Source: Allobosea sp.
GTDB lineage: Bacteria; Pseudomonadota; Alphaproteobacteria; Rhizobiales; Beijerinckiaceae
DNA length: 14,851 nt
Direction of reading: 5' to 3'
Assembly: GCA_024231975.1 (NCBI GenBank)
Contig: JAAEQB010000119.1
Coordinates: forward strand, 1-14,851
In this document: positions 6,521 to 13,546 of the stretch, in pieces
Layout: each line of letters opens with the position of its first letter
How positions within the stretch are numbered: position 1 is the first letter of the stretch
Program-made: the position numbers and the translations under genes
The notes under the pieces: generated by a model
The model's database searches: none
The model's input: only the letters and a program-made list of their open reading frames with translations
What the model was told of the DNA's origin: nothing

Positions 6521-8149
6521 TCACTTGGCCGGGGCGCGCAGGGCGCCGTCCGAGCCCCAGCTGTAGCCGGCGGCCTTCAGGATCGCCTTGGCCTTGTCGA
6601 TGTCATAGGCCGGCAGCGGGATCGAAGCGTCATGCCAGAAGGCATTGACGGGCACGATCGGCGTCGCGCTGCGGCCGGCATCGCCGCCGAGCACTTCCTC
6701 AATGATGGCGTCATAGGGGATGGCATGCGCCATGGCCTGGCGCAGCGCCTTGCTGGCGAGCGCCGGGCGGGCGGTGTTGTAGCGCATCGACATATGGCCG
6801 TTCGAGCGCGCCTGGATCAGCTTGACGTTCTTCTCGGCCGCGAACTCCTTGACCACGGTCGGTACGATCGGCTGGAAGGAGACGTCGATGTCGCCCTTCT
6901 TGAGGGAGGCGCCGACGAGCTCGGCCGAGCCGAAGACGACGATCAGCAAATCGGAGGCCGGCTTGGCGAAATGGTCGGCCCGGCGCTGCAGCGAGATTTC
7001 CTGGCCTTCGCGCCAGTAGCGCAGCACATAAGGACCGCTGCCAATGAGCGGCATATTGCGGAAGTCCTGCGGCTTGGCGATCCCGGTCTTCTCGACCACG
7101 CCCTCCCAGACATGCCTGGGCAGGATCAGCACCTGGCCGAGCGTGTTGATGATGAAGGGGGCGTAAGGCTCAGTCAGCTTGAAGCGCACCGTCACCGGGT
7201 CGACGATCTCGACCGAAGCGAGCTTCTCCAGGTACTTCTTGAAATAGGCGGCGTCCCAGCGCTTCAGATAGTCGAAGGAGAACTTGACGTCCTCGGCCGT
7301 GACCGGCTTGCCGTCGCTGAAGCTGTGGCCCTGGCGGAGCTTCACCACCACGGTGGTCGGATCGACCACCTCCAGCGCTTGTGCCAGCCACATGCGCGGC
7401 GAGCCGTCGGGGCCGAGCTCGACCAGCTTGTCGTAGACCAGGCTCAGCGTGTTGAAGTCCTCGACGATCGTCGCCGCCAGCGGGTTGAAGGTGCCCTGGT
7501 CGATCGTCCGGCCGATCTTCACCGCCGCGCCGGCCTTGGAGGTCAGGCGCAGCATGTTCCAGAGCGAGCGTGGCCCGTCCGAAGTGTCCTCATAGCCGGG
7601 GATCTCGACCTTGGCCGTGTTCATCGCGAAGGTGTTGACCACATAGGCGATGACCGCTTCGGGCTGCTCTTCGGCCAGGACGCGCTGCAGTTCGTGGATC
7701 ACCTTGCGGCGCTCCTGCGTGTCATAGAGCGCGAGCTGCCTGGCGCCGAGCTCGTCGACCTTCGGGCTGGAGAAGGAGCCGACATTGGAATCGCCCGGCG
7801 CGCTGTTGCGCGAGTTGAACTGGGCATTGGTGAAGAAGTCGGGCTCCGAGCGCTGCGGCGAGCCTGACAGCACCGACATCACCACGTCGAAATCATGCTC
7901 CTTGAACCATTTCGACAGCATCGGGCTGGGAAAGGGCTGCGGGTCGAGCGTGACCTTGAGGCCGAGCTTGCGCCAGCCCTCGGCGACATAGTTCGAGGTC
8001 TCGAAATAGTGCTGGTACTTGGCGGCCGGCCAGGTCAGCACCTTGATCTCCGGAACCGGCTGGCCCTGCGCCAGGGCCGGCGCGGCGCCGATGCCGAGGA
8101 CACTGCCGAGCCCCATCAGCGCGCCTGCGAATGCTGTCGCCAGCCTCAT
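6521..8149 (-). CDS. Extracytoplasmic peptide/nickel-type substrate-binding protein (SBP_bac_5), apparently circularly permuted
   Basis: This 542-residue protein has a Sec signal peptide (1 to about 27, ending APALA). It would capture the substrate in the periplasm and deliver it to the permeases. The domain order is swapped. Residues about 35-204 resemble the normal C-terminal part of the family: a strand, then YVAEGWRKLGLKVTLDPQPF, HDFDVVMSVLSGS with PDFF, VGSFSSPKVDEL, and an ERRKVIHELQRVLAEEQPEA helix. Residues about 208-542 resemble the normal N-terminal part: KIGRTIDQGTFNPL, LVYDKLVELGPDGSPRMWLA, LRQGHSFSDGKPVTAEDVKF, and PLIGSGPYVL. They end with DIDKAKAILKAAGYSWGSDG just before the stop, exactly where the C-terminal part would usually follow. 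The total length is normal for a complete protein. A GGGGAGAG ribosome-binding site precedes ATG 8149. First gene of the operon. Substrate unknown. Confidence 0.92.
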   Translation of the reverse strand: MRLATAFAGALMGLGSVLGIGAAPALAQGQPVPEIKVLTWPAAKYQHYFETSNYVAEGWRKLGLKVTLDPQPFPSPMLSKWFKEHDFDVVMSVLSGSPQRSEPDFFTNAQFNSRNSAPGDSNVGSFSSPKVDELGARQLALYDTQERRKVIHELQRVLAEEQPEAVIAYVVNTFAMNTAKVEIPGYEDTSDGPRSLWNMLRLTSKAGAAVKIGRTIDQGTFNPLAATIVEDFNTLSLVYDKLVELGPDGSPRMWLAQALEVVDPTTVVVKLRQGHSFSDGKPVTAEDVKFSFDYLKRWDAAYFKKYLEKLASVEIVDPVTVRFKLTEPYAPFIINTLGQVLILPRHVWEGVVEKTGIAKPQDFRNMPLIGSGPYVLRYWREGQEISLQRRADHFAKPASDLLIVVFGSAELVGASLKKGDIDVSFQPIVPTVVKEFAAEKNVKLIQARSNGHMSMRYNTARPALASKALRQAMAHAIPYDAIIEEVLGGDAGRSATPIVPVNAFWHDASIPLPAYDIDKAKAILKAAGYSWGSDGALRAPAK

Positions 8150-8334
8150 CGTCTCTCCCCTTGTTGTTTTATATGGCCTGCGAGCGGCTCCGCGCCCCGC
8201 TTGTGAGCGCAGGTCTGCCGCTTGCCTGCTGCGTTTCCCCGACAGGAAGGCTAGGGCCGACCGTACCGCTTGCCCATTGCTGATTTCCGATGCAGATCAT
8301 TCCAGATTGGAATGATCGGGATGGAGCATGACCC
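8150..8334. promoter_or_regulatory. Divergent promoter region between transporter operon and LysR gene
   Basis: These 185 bases separate the two divergent start codons. On the operon side a TATAAA (minus strand, 8166-8171) lies close to the start codon and could be a -10, but no good -35 is seen at the right distance. The LysR side contains the palindrome at 8295-8317 and a GGAG ribosome-binding site at 8323-8326, eight bases before the GTG start at 8335. The arrangement is the classic one for a LysR regulator and its target operon. Confidence 0.6.
8295..8317. promoter_or_regulatory. Perfect 9-bp inverted repeat, likely LysR-type operator
   Basis: GATCATTCC and GGAATGATC form perfect arms around a 5-base AGATT spacer. 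Inside lies the LysR-type T-N11-A pattern (T8300 to A8312) with dyad symmetry. It sits 18-40 bases upstream of the LysR start codon, a position suited to autorepression and to control of the divergent operon. The sequence shows the palindrome directly; binding by the adjacent regulator is inferred. Confidence 0.7.
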
Positions 8335-9270
8335 GTGCGCAGGACATTGCCGCCGACCCGGGATCTCGCCTGCTTCGAGGCTGTCGCGCGCCATCGCAGC
8401 GTCACGCGCGCCGCGGCCGAACTCAATCTGACCCAGAGCGCCGTCAGCCGCCGGCTGGCCGCGCTGGAGGAGCTGCTCGGCCAGGCCCTGTTCCTGCGCG
8501 ACAAGCAGCGGCTCATCCCGACCGTTGCAGCCGAGGAATATGCCGAGGAGCTGCGCAGCCTCCTGAACCGGGTCGAGGTCGCGACCACGCGGCTCCTGTC
8601 GCATGGACGCAAGGGCGGCGTGCTGACCGTCGCCTGCCTGCCAACCTTCGGCTCGCGCTGGCTGGTGCCGCGGCTGGCTCGGTTCATCGCCGAACATCCG
8701 ACGGTCGATATCAACCTGATCTCGAAGATCAGGCCCTTCAGCCTCGAGGAGGAGAAGGCACACGCCGCGATCCATTTCGGCAGTCCAACCTGGCCGGGCG
8801 CTCGCATCCACCACCTGATGGACGAGCATGTGATCCCAGTCTGCGCGCCCACGCTGATCGGGGGCGAAGCCCTGGCGAGCCCGGACGGCTTTGCCCGCCT
8901 GCCCCTGCTGCAGCACACGACGCGCCCCTATCTCTGGCGCGACTGGCTGGCTGATGCGGGAGCCAGCGGCGTCAACAGCGTTGCCGGACCGAAATTCGAA
9001 TATTATTCGCTCGTTATCCAGGCCGCGATCGCCGCGATCGGCGTTGCGATCCTGCCGGATTTCCTAGTGCGAGAGGAGATCCAGTCGGGCGCGCTGATGG
9101 TGGCCTGCCCGCATAGAATGCGCTGTGATGACGCCTATTTCATCGTCTATCCCAAGCGCTTCGACGAAAATGTCAACGTCCAGGCCTTCGTCGAATGGCT
9201 GCGAGCGGAGGCGCAGAAATATACTGGAGACGCGCGCCATTTGGAGCAGATACCTGCTTCTATTTTCTGA
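8335..9270 (+). CDS. LysR-family transcriptional regulator (GcvA-like)
   Basis: This 311-residue protein has an N-terminal winged helix-turn-helix (about 6-65). The recognition region reads RHRSVTRAAAELNLTQSAVS, and a RRLAALEELLGQALFLRD segment follows. The C-terminal periplasmic-binding-like effector domain starts near residue 98 (GVLTVACLPTFGSRWLVPRL) and includes a CAPTLI strand and the IGVAILPDFL segment. The start is GTG 8335, with GGAG eight bases upstream; the ATG at 8328 is out of frame. It is divergent from the transporter operon, so it probably activates or represses that operon in response to its substrate or a metabolite. The operator candidate is at 8295-8317. Effector unknown. 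Confidence 0.93.
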   Translation: MRRTLPPTRDLACFEAVARHRSVTRAAAELNLTQSAVSRRLAALEELLGQALFLRDKQRLIPTVAAEEYAEELRSLLNRVEVATTRLLSHGRKGGVLTVACLPTFGSRWLVPRLARFIAEHPTVDINLISKIRPFSLEEEKAHAAIHFGSPTWPGARIHHLMDEHVIPVCAPTLIGGEALASPDGFARLPLLQHTTRPYLWRDWLADAGASGVNSVAGPKFEYYSLVIQAAIAAIGVAILPDFLVREEIQSGALMVACPHRMRCDDAYFIVYPKRFDENVNVQAFVEWLRAEAQKYTGDARHLEQIPASIF

Positions 9271-9430
9271 CTTTGATAATGCTATTGGAATATATATTAC
9301 TGAATACACGCTACAGAATCTAATATATATATTGTCGATGTACATTTTAATTGTATAAATCCACAAAACTGATTTTAGATCTTAACAATTTTTTGCCATA
9401 GTGGCGAAATATGTTTCGATAATACTCTAC
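9271..9430. other. AT-rich gene-free stretch between LysR gene and IS21 relic
   Basis: About 160 bases are strongly AT-rich in an otherwise GC-rich window. They include two self-complementary runs, AATATATATT at 9289-9298 and AATATATATATT at 9322-9333, which could pair as a hairpin around a 23-base loop. A T-run follows at about 9388-9393. It may serve as the LysR terminator, and its composition suggests foreign or decayed DNA. No gene is seen. Confidence 0.5.
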
Positions 9431-10496
9431 GCTTGGAGAGCCGCGTTTCTGGCAGTGTGCGATGTGGAGCCACCCGGCATCGCCACTCTCGCGGAGGGTT
9501 CATCCGGGAAAGCCTGGTGACCTCGGCCTCGCAGGCGGACGGACGGATGCTGCCGCAGCTGGTGTGGCCGCTCGATGGTCTCGAAGAGATGGCGCCGGTG
9601 ACGCCGAGGCGGCGAATGACATGGTCGTTGATCCGGACAACGGCTTCGCTGATCGCGGCATTGGCCTCGGCCAGCGAGAAGAAGGTCTGATTGCGCAAGC
9701 GGCCCAGAATGGCGCTCTGCCCGAAACGAACCCCGTTCTCAACCTTTGCCTTGTCACGCGGCTTGCGGACACGGGCCGGCAGCACGCCGACGCCATAGTG
9801 CGAGGCCATCATGCCGTAGCTGCGATTGATCTGCGGATCGTAGAACGAGGCATTGTTGATGCCGGCCTTGAGATGGTCCGGCACGATCAGGCGCGGGACG
9901 CCGCCGAAAAACCGGAACATCTGCACATGCGAGCCGATCCGGTCCGGCAGCGCCTGCGTCCAGCTTGCCTCGGCGAAGGTGAAGTTCGAGGCGCCGAGCA
10001 CGCCGACGAAAATCTCCGCCTCCCGGATGACGCCGGTCTGCGCATCGACGATGCCGAGCTTCTTGCCGGAATAGTCGACGAACACCTTGTCGCCGGCAAC
10101 ATGCTCCTGCCGCATCGTCTGCGACAGCCGTCGCTGGAAGCCGCGCAGGAGGTCGCAGAACCGGCTATAGCCGTAGCCCTGCGGGTGGACGGCACGATAC
10201 TCCTCCCACAGGATCGCCATCGTCACGCCCGGCCGCTTCAGCTCGACGATCAACTCGCCCCAGTTCGGCTCGACCCGCCGCCGCTGACCGCCCTTCGCCC
10301 CGGATCGCGCGAACAGCTTGCCGGCAAGGGCGTCGTCCGTCAGCTCCGCCGGCAGCGGCCAGATCAACCCGGCCCGGGCCGCGCGTCCGAGGTTCTCATG
10401 AACGGCACTGCGGGCAATGCGCGCGCAGTGCTCTCTACTGATAGGGTGGTGTAACGACGATGCACATAGAATTCGACGCGTTGAAATCGGCACCAA
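9431..10496 (-). pseudogene. istA: IS21-family transposase istA, degraded at both ends
   Basis: The middle of this minus-strand frame is a good IstA: IARSAVHENLGRAARAGLIW followed by PLPAEL, then VFVDYSG (first Asp), RLIVPDHLKAG (second Asp) and PRDKAKVENGVRFGQ (catalytic Glu), followed by LGRLRNQTFFSLAEANAAI. The N-terminal helix-turn-helix is shortened and preceded by about 25 unrelated residues. After VIRRLGVT (about 9605) the frame changes. The next frame reads RRHLFETIERP, the normal continuation, so a single-base indel is present, and the remaining C-terminal third is scrambled. No istB follows. It is a remnant that can no longer move on its own. Confidence 0.85.
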
Positions 10497-10868
10497 ACAA
10501 TGCTATTTTTGGTGCTCAAGGAGACAGGTCCATGCGTTCCACTCTCATGTTCGCCCCTTCAAGGAGTGAGCACGACAAATAGTTTCCTGCCGACAATCGG
10601 CGGAAATCGGTCGATCGGGTCTGTAAATGGACAGAGTAGGGGGCACGGCCTCAAAACGACGGTTGATCATGCTCTGATACGCGGGTTGGTTACCGCCGGA
10701 CCTGATGCGTCGCGGAGCTGCCTCTGTCTAGGAACCAGCGTCGGATCGAGATCCGGCTGTTAGTGGAAACGAGGGTTCTCCTACCGTGGCCGTGCCTCCA
10801 ACTTTGTCCAAATGCAGATGAGGATTACGTGGCTATCGGCCTCCTTTCGCTGATGGCTCCAACTTTCC
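10497..10868. other. Gene-free region on the 3' side of the IS110 transposase
   Basis: I recognise no protein in any frame of these 372 bases. A bulged hairpin is visible at 10736-10759: CAGC/GCTG outer stem and CGGAT/ATCCG inner stem with a CGAG loop. A 10-base direct repeat CTCCAACTTT lies at 10796-10805 and 10857-10866. Part of it may be the IS110 right end, and part debris from the IS21 element next to it. Confidence 0.4.
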
Positions 10869-11978
10869 TCACGCTGTTGGTGTGCCGACCTCAAGTGCGA
10901 TCGCCCATACAAAGCCCGCGAGTTGGCGCGCGATGGCCGTCGTCACGGTCGTGATCGGTTTTCCGGCGCGGCTGAGCTTACGATATTGAAGACAGAGCCG
11001 TTCTTGCGCCTTCCAGGCTATCGCTCGGATCGGTGCGGCCAGCCGTTCTTGGCGCAAGAGCTGTTCGCGGCTGACCCGCGCCGGGAAACGGTAGCTCCAG
11101 GCCGCCTCGATCAGCATGCGCCGGGCAGCCCCGTTGCCGGCCTTCGTAATGCCGCCTTGCCGGCGCCGCTTCCCGCTGGAATCCTCCGATGGCACCAGCC
11201 CGAGATAGGACATCAATTGCTCCGCTTTCGAGAAGCGGCTGATGTCCCCCAGCTCGGCGACGATCGTAGCCGCGGCGACAAGCGCCATGCCCCGGAGTGC
11301 CTGCATGGCTTGGACGACCGGCGCAAGCGCCCAGTCCGCCAATCGCGTCTCGATCTGAGCCGTCAGGCGGTCGCGACGCTCCTTCGCGGCATCGACCGTC
11401 GCGATGCAGTCCTCCAACACGATATGGTGCGCGTCCTCCGAAAAGCGCAGCCCCGACAGCCATCGCCGGTGCATCAGGGTCCAGGCGGGGCGGTTATAAT
11501 GCTGGCCTTGTCGCAGCAGGAAGCCGGACAACTGCTGGCGAGCCTGCCGTAGCGCGCGCACGGCGGCCAATCGAGCCCTCACCAAGTCGCGCATCGCTTC
11601 GTGAGCGCTGTCAGGAACCCATACCGACGTCAGTTCGCCCGCCCTGTGCAGTCGGGCCAGCTTCACCGCGTCGCGGCGATCCGTCTTGATCCGATCCCCC
11701 GGACGTCGAGGGATCAGCGAAGGGGCAACCACAGCGCAGGTATACCCGGCGGCCGTCACCTGGCGCTGGATGCCGTATCCGCATGGCCCGGCCTCGTAGC
11801 AAATGTGGAGCTCGACACCCGGTCCGCCGAGCTTGCCCAGCAGCTTCGCAAGCGCCGCCGGCGTGTTCGCAATCTCACCATGCTCGCGAACCTCGGAACG
11901 CTTGCCGTCCTCTGCAACCGCAACCGCTATCGTGTCCTTGTGGACGTCCAGGCCCACATACTTCACCGACTGGCTCAT
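10869..11978 (-). CDS. IS110-family transposase (DEDD recombinase), apparently intact
   Basis: This 369-residue protein is full length for the family. The N-terminal RuvC-like DEDD domain shows YVGLDVHKDT (Asp11), ICYEAGPCGYG (Glu62) and RIKTDRRDAVKLARL (Asp100, Asp103). The C-terminal Tnp_20 domain shows RGMALVAAATIVAELGDISR, then MSYLGLVPSEDSSGKRRRQG with the catalytic serine candidates at 267-268. A GGAGGCGG ribosome-binding site precedes ATG 11978. IS110 recombinases act with a structured bridge RNA encoded in a non-coding end of the element. The upstream space before vapB is only about 92 bases, so the RNA may lie on the other side, or the end may be truncated. It may be the only complete transposase gene fully inside the window. 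Confidence 0.93.
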   Translation of the reverse strand: MSQSVKYVGLDVHKDTIAVAVAEDGKRSEVREHGEIANTPAALAKLLGKLGGPGVELHICYEAGPCGYGIQRQVTAAGYTCAVVAPSLIPRRPGDRIKTDRRDAVKLARLHRAGELTSVWVPDSAHEAMRDLVRARLAAVRALRQARQQLSGFLLRQGQHYNRPAWTLMHRRWLSGLRFSEDAHHIVLEDCIATVDAAKERRDRLTAQIETRLADWALAPVVQAMQALRGMALVAAATIVAELGDISRFSKAEQLMSYLGLVPSEDSSGKRRRQGGITKAGNGAARRMLIEAAWSYRFPARVSREQLLRQERLAAPIRAIAWKAQERLCLQYRKLSRAGKPITTVTTAIARQLAGFVWAIALEVGTPTA

Positions 11979-12070
11979 CGTCCGCCTCCATGCAGGAGAT
12001 CGTGCCAGACCAGCCCGGCGCGACCTCGGCCCTGCTATTATGAGACGGGCTTGCCCAGCCTCAGGCGAAC
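11979..12070. promoter_or_regulatory. Short divergent region between IS110 transposase and vapB
   Basis: Only 92 bases separate the two divergent start codons. A TATTAT at 12036-12041 is a possible vapB -10, without a clear -35. The vapB ribosome-binding site is weak. The region must hold either the end of the IS110 element or the antitoxin promoter, and it is short for both. Confidence 0.35.
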
Positions 12071-12268
12071 ATGTGGTCTATCAACATCGACGACGGGCTC
12101 ATGGAGAAAGCTCGGTCGCTTACCGGCACCAAGGAGACGGCCGCCATTGTCCGCCAGGCTCTGGAAACGCTGGTGCGCATCGAGACCGGCAAGCGTCTGA
12201 TCGCCCTTGGCGGCACGATGCCAGACGCCAAGGCCGCACCTCGCCGCCGAAGCGCGGCCGCAGAGTGA
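12071..12268 (+). CDS. vapB: VapB-type antitoxin
   Basis: This 65-residue protein follows the VapB pattern: an N-terminal strand (MWSINIDDGLMEKARSL), the helix GTKETAAIVRQALETLVRIE that forms the DNA-binding dimer, then KRLIALGGTMPD and a basic proline/alanine tail that would bind the toxin. It would neutralise VapC and repress its own promoter. Its TGA overlaps the toxin GTG as GTGA, typical of coupled toxin-antitoxin genes. Located between two IS110-type elements. Confidence 0.87.
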   Translation: MWSINIDDGLMEKARSLTGTKETAAIVRQALETLVRIETGKRLIALGGTMPDAKAAPRRRSAAAE

Positions 12269-12648
12269 TACTTGCCGACACGTCGATCTGGATCGATCAC
12301 TTTCGCCATACGGACGCGGAGTTGCGCAGGGTCCTCGAGGAGGATACGTTGCTTTGCCATCCGTCCGTGATCGGCGAACTGGCGCTGGGCAGCCTTCGTG
12401 ACAGGGCGTCGGTGCTGGCGTTCCTGGCCGCACAGCGGCAGGCCACTATCGCGACGCATAATGAGATCATGGTAATGATCGAACAGCATGGGCTGTTCAG
12501 CATGGGCATCGGCTATACCGACGCAAACTTGCTGGCGTCGGTGCTGCTGGATCGTGGATCGGTTCTGTGGACGCATGATAAGCGGCTGAGAGTGGCGGCC
12601 GAGAAATCAGGCGCGACCCTTCACACGCCGAGCGCTACGTCCAACTGA
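12265..12648 (+). CDS. vapC: VapC-type PIN-domain ribonuclease toxin
   Basis: This 127-residue protein starts at a GTG overlapping the vapB stop. PIN-domain acidic residues are present in order: MILADTSIWIDHFR (Asp5), SVIGELALGS (Glu), GIGYTDANLLAS (Asp) and LWTHDKRLRVAA (Asp). Length and motifs match intact VapC endoribonucleases, which cleave tRNA or rRNA when the antitoxin is lost. There is no frameshift or missing catalytic residue. The pair could stabilise the surrounding mobile block. Confidence 0.92.
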   Translation: MILADTSIWIDHFRHTDAELRRVLEEDTLLCHPSVIGELALGSLRDRASVLAFLAAQRQATIATHNEIMVMIEQHGLFSMGIGYTDANLLASVLLDRGSVLWTHDKRLRVAAEKSGATLHTPSATSN

Positions 12649-12809
12649 GACTTGCTGAGATGACGGCGAGGCTTCAGCCGCAGCCGGCGAGCTCCATCTT
12701 CAGCCTCGGCATAGCCCCCGGTCGCACAGCCTGCGGGCGCCGGCTGCTGATCCACCCCCGTTGATTTGATCACCCTGAAGTATGTCTTTTGGCAGACAGG
12801 AGGACCGAG

Positions 12810-13087
12810 ATGCCGAAGAAGCGCGACAAGCCCGAAGAGATCGTTGCGAAGCTACCTAGGTCGATGCGTTGGTCTCACAGGGGCAATCCGTTGCCGACGC
12901 GATCCGCTCGATCGGTGTCACGGAGGTGAGCTACTACCGCTGGCGCCGTGAGTTCGGCGACCTGAAGACGGATCAGGTGAAGCGGATGAAGGAGCTTGAG
13001 GCCGAGAACGCGCGGCTCCGCCGTGCAGTCGCGGATCTGACGCTCGACAAGTTGATCCTGAAGGAGGCGGCTTCGGGAAACTGGTAA
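12810..13087 (+). pseudogene. IS3-family orfA, broken by a one-base deletion and stop
   Basis: ATG 12810 has a strong AGGAGG ribosome-binding site at 12798-12803 and opens MPKKRDKPEEIVAKL. The normal continuation, ALVSQGQSVADAIRSIGVTE then VSYYRWRREFG and a leucine-rich QVKRMKELEAENARLRRAV helix, is in a different frame from about 12860 onwards. A base is missing near 12852-12859, and a TAG (12857-12859) sits in the downstream frame. The C-terminus ends KLILKEAASGNW before TAA, as in the IS407 group of IS3. The product would be an HTH protein needed to frameshift into orfB; it is dead here. Confidence 0.85.
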
Positions 13088-13272
13088 GCCCCACGCGTCG
13101 CCACGCCTGCATCGACCATGTCCGGCTCGCTCTGAATGTGTCGGAGCGGCGGATCTGCCGTGTGCTGGGGCAACACCGCTCGACCCAGCGCCGGATCCCG
13201 CGCGGGCGAGACGATGAGGAGCAACTCATCGCCGACATCGTCGAACTCGCCCGCCGATACGGCCGCTATCGC
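13084..13272 (+). pseudogene. IS3-family orfB, N-terminal fragment
   Basis: Following orfA, the frame reads SPTRRHACIDHVRLALNVSE, RRICRVLGQHRSTQRRIPRG and DDEEQLIADIVELARRYGRY. This is the N-terminal HTH_21 region of IS407-group OrfB proteins. The rve/DDE integrase core is missing. Homology switches to an IS5-family sequence near 13267, at a short stretch (about TATCGC) that both elements could share. Confidence 0.82.
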
Positions 13273-13510
13273 TCGGCGGCCAATGAGACCTTCCTCGGCA
13301 GGCATGGCTTCGTCAGTCTGGATCCACCGCAAGAAGCCCAAAGGCCGGCCGATGCCGGCGGTGACGCGCAGGGCCAACAACGCGAAGTCGAAGATCCGGT
13401 CCCGGGTCGAGCATGTCTTCGCCGAGCAGAAGACGAGGATGGGCCTCTTCGTACGCACCATCGGCATCGCCAGGGCGAGGACCAAGATCGGCATCGCCAA
13501 TCTCGTCTAC
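13267..13510 (+). pseudogene. IS5-family transposase, C-terminal fragment with frameshift
   Basis: The first part reads YRSAANETFLGRHGFVS. An extra base near 13320 then shifts the frame to IHRKKPKGRPMPAVTRRANN, and RSRVEHVFAEQKTRMGLFVR and TIGIARARTKIGIANLVY follow. This is the C-terminus of IS5-group transposases, including the final catalytic Glu in RVEHVF. The N-terminal and central catalytic parts are absent. Downstream, the open frame runs without a stop into IS110-type sequence. Confidence 0.82.
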
Positions 13511-13546
13511 GATGCGCCGGCTTCCGATCTCCTCGGACTGCTTGTC

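Noticed and set aside
6473..7867. 464-codon plus-strand open frame opposite the substrate-binding protein and the end of an ATPase
   Set aside because: It is an antisense shadow with low-complexity Arg/Asp/Leu-rich composition. The minus strand carries the signal peptide and family motifs.
6521..8149. Idea that the binding protein is two fused partial genes or carries a duplicated lobe
   Set aside because: The frame is continuous, each family segment occurs once, and total length equals a normal complete protein, which fits permutation better than fusion or duplication.
9271..9430. CRISPR array or tRNA gene in the AT-rich stretch or elsewhere
   Set aside because: No regularly spaced repeats and no tRNA-like arm pattern were seen anywhere in the window.
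10500..10763. 87-codon plus-strand open frame between the IS21 relic and the IS110 element
   Set aside because: The translation shows no domain I recognise and its composition does not resemble the coding genes nearby.
11803..12264. Upstream extension of the vapC frame by about 150 codons
   Set aside because: It runs through the IS110 transposase in antisense and through vapB in another frame. The GTG at 12265 overlapping the vapB stop is the natural start.
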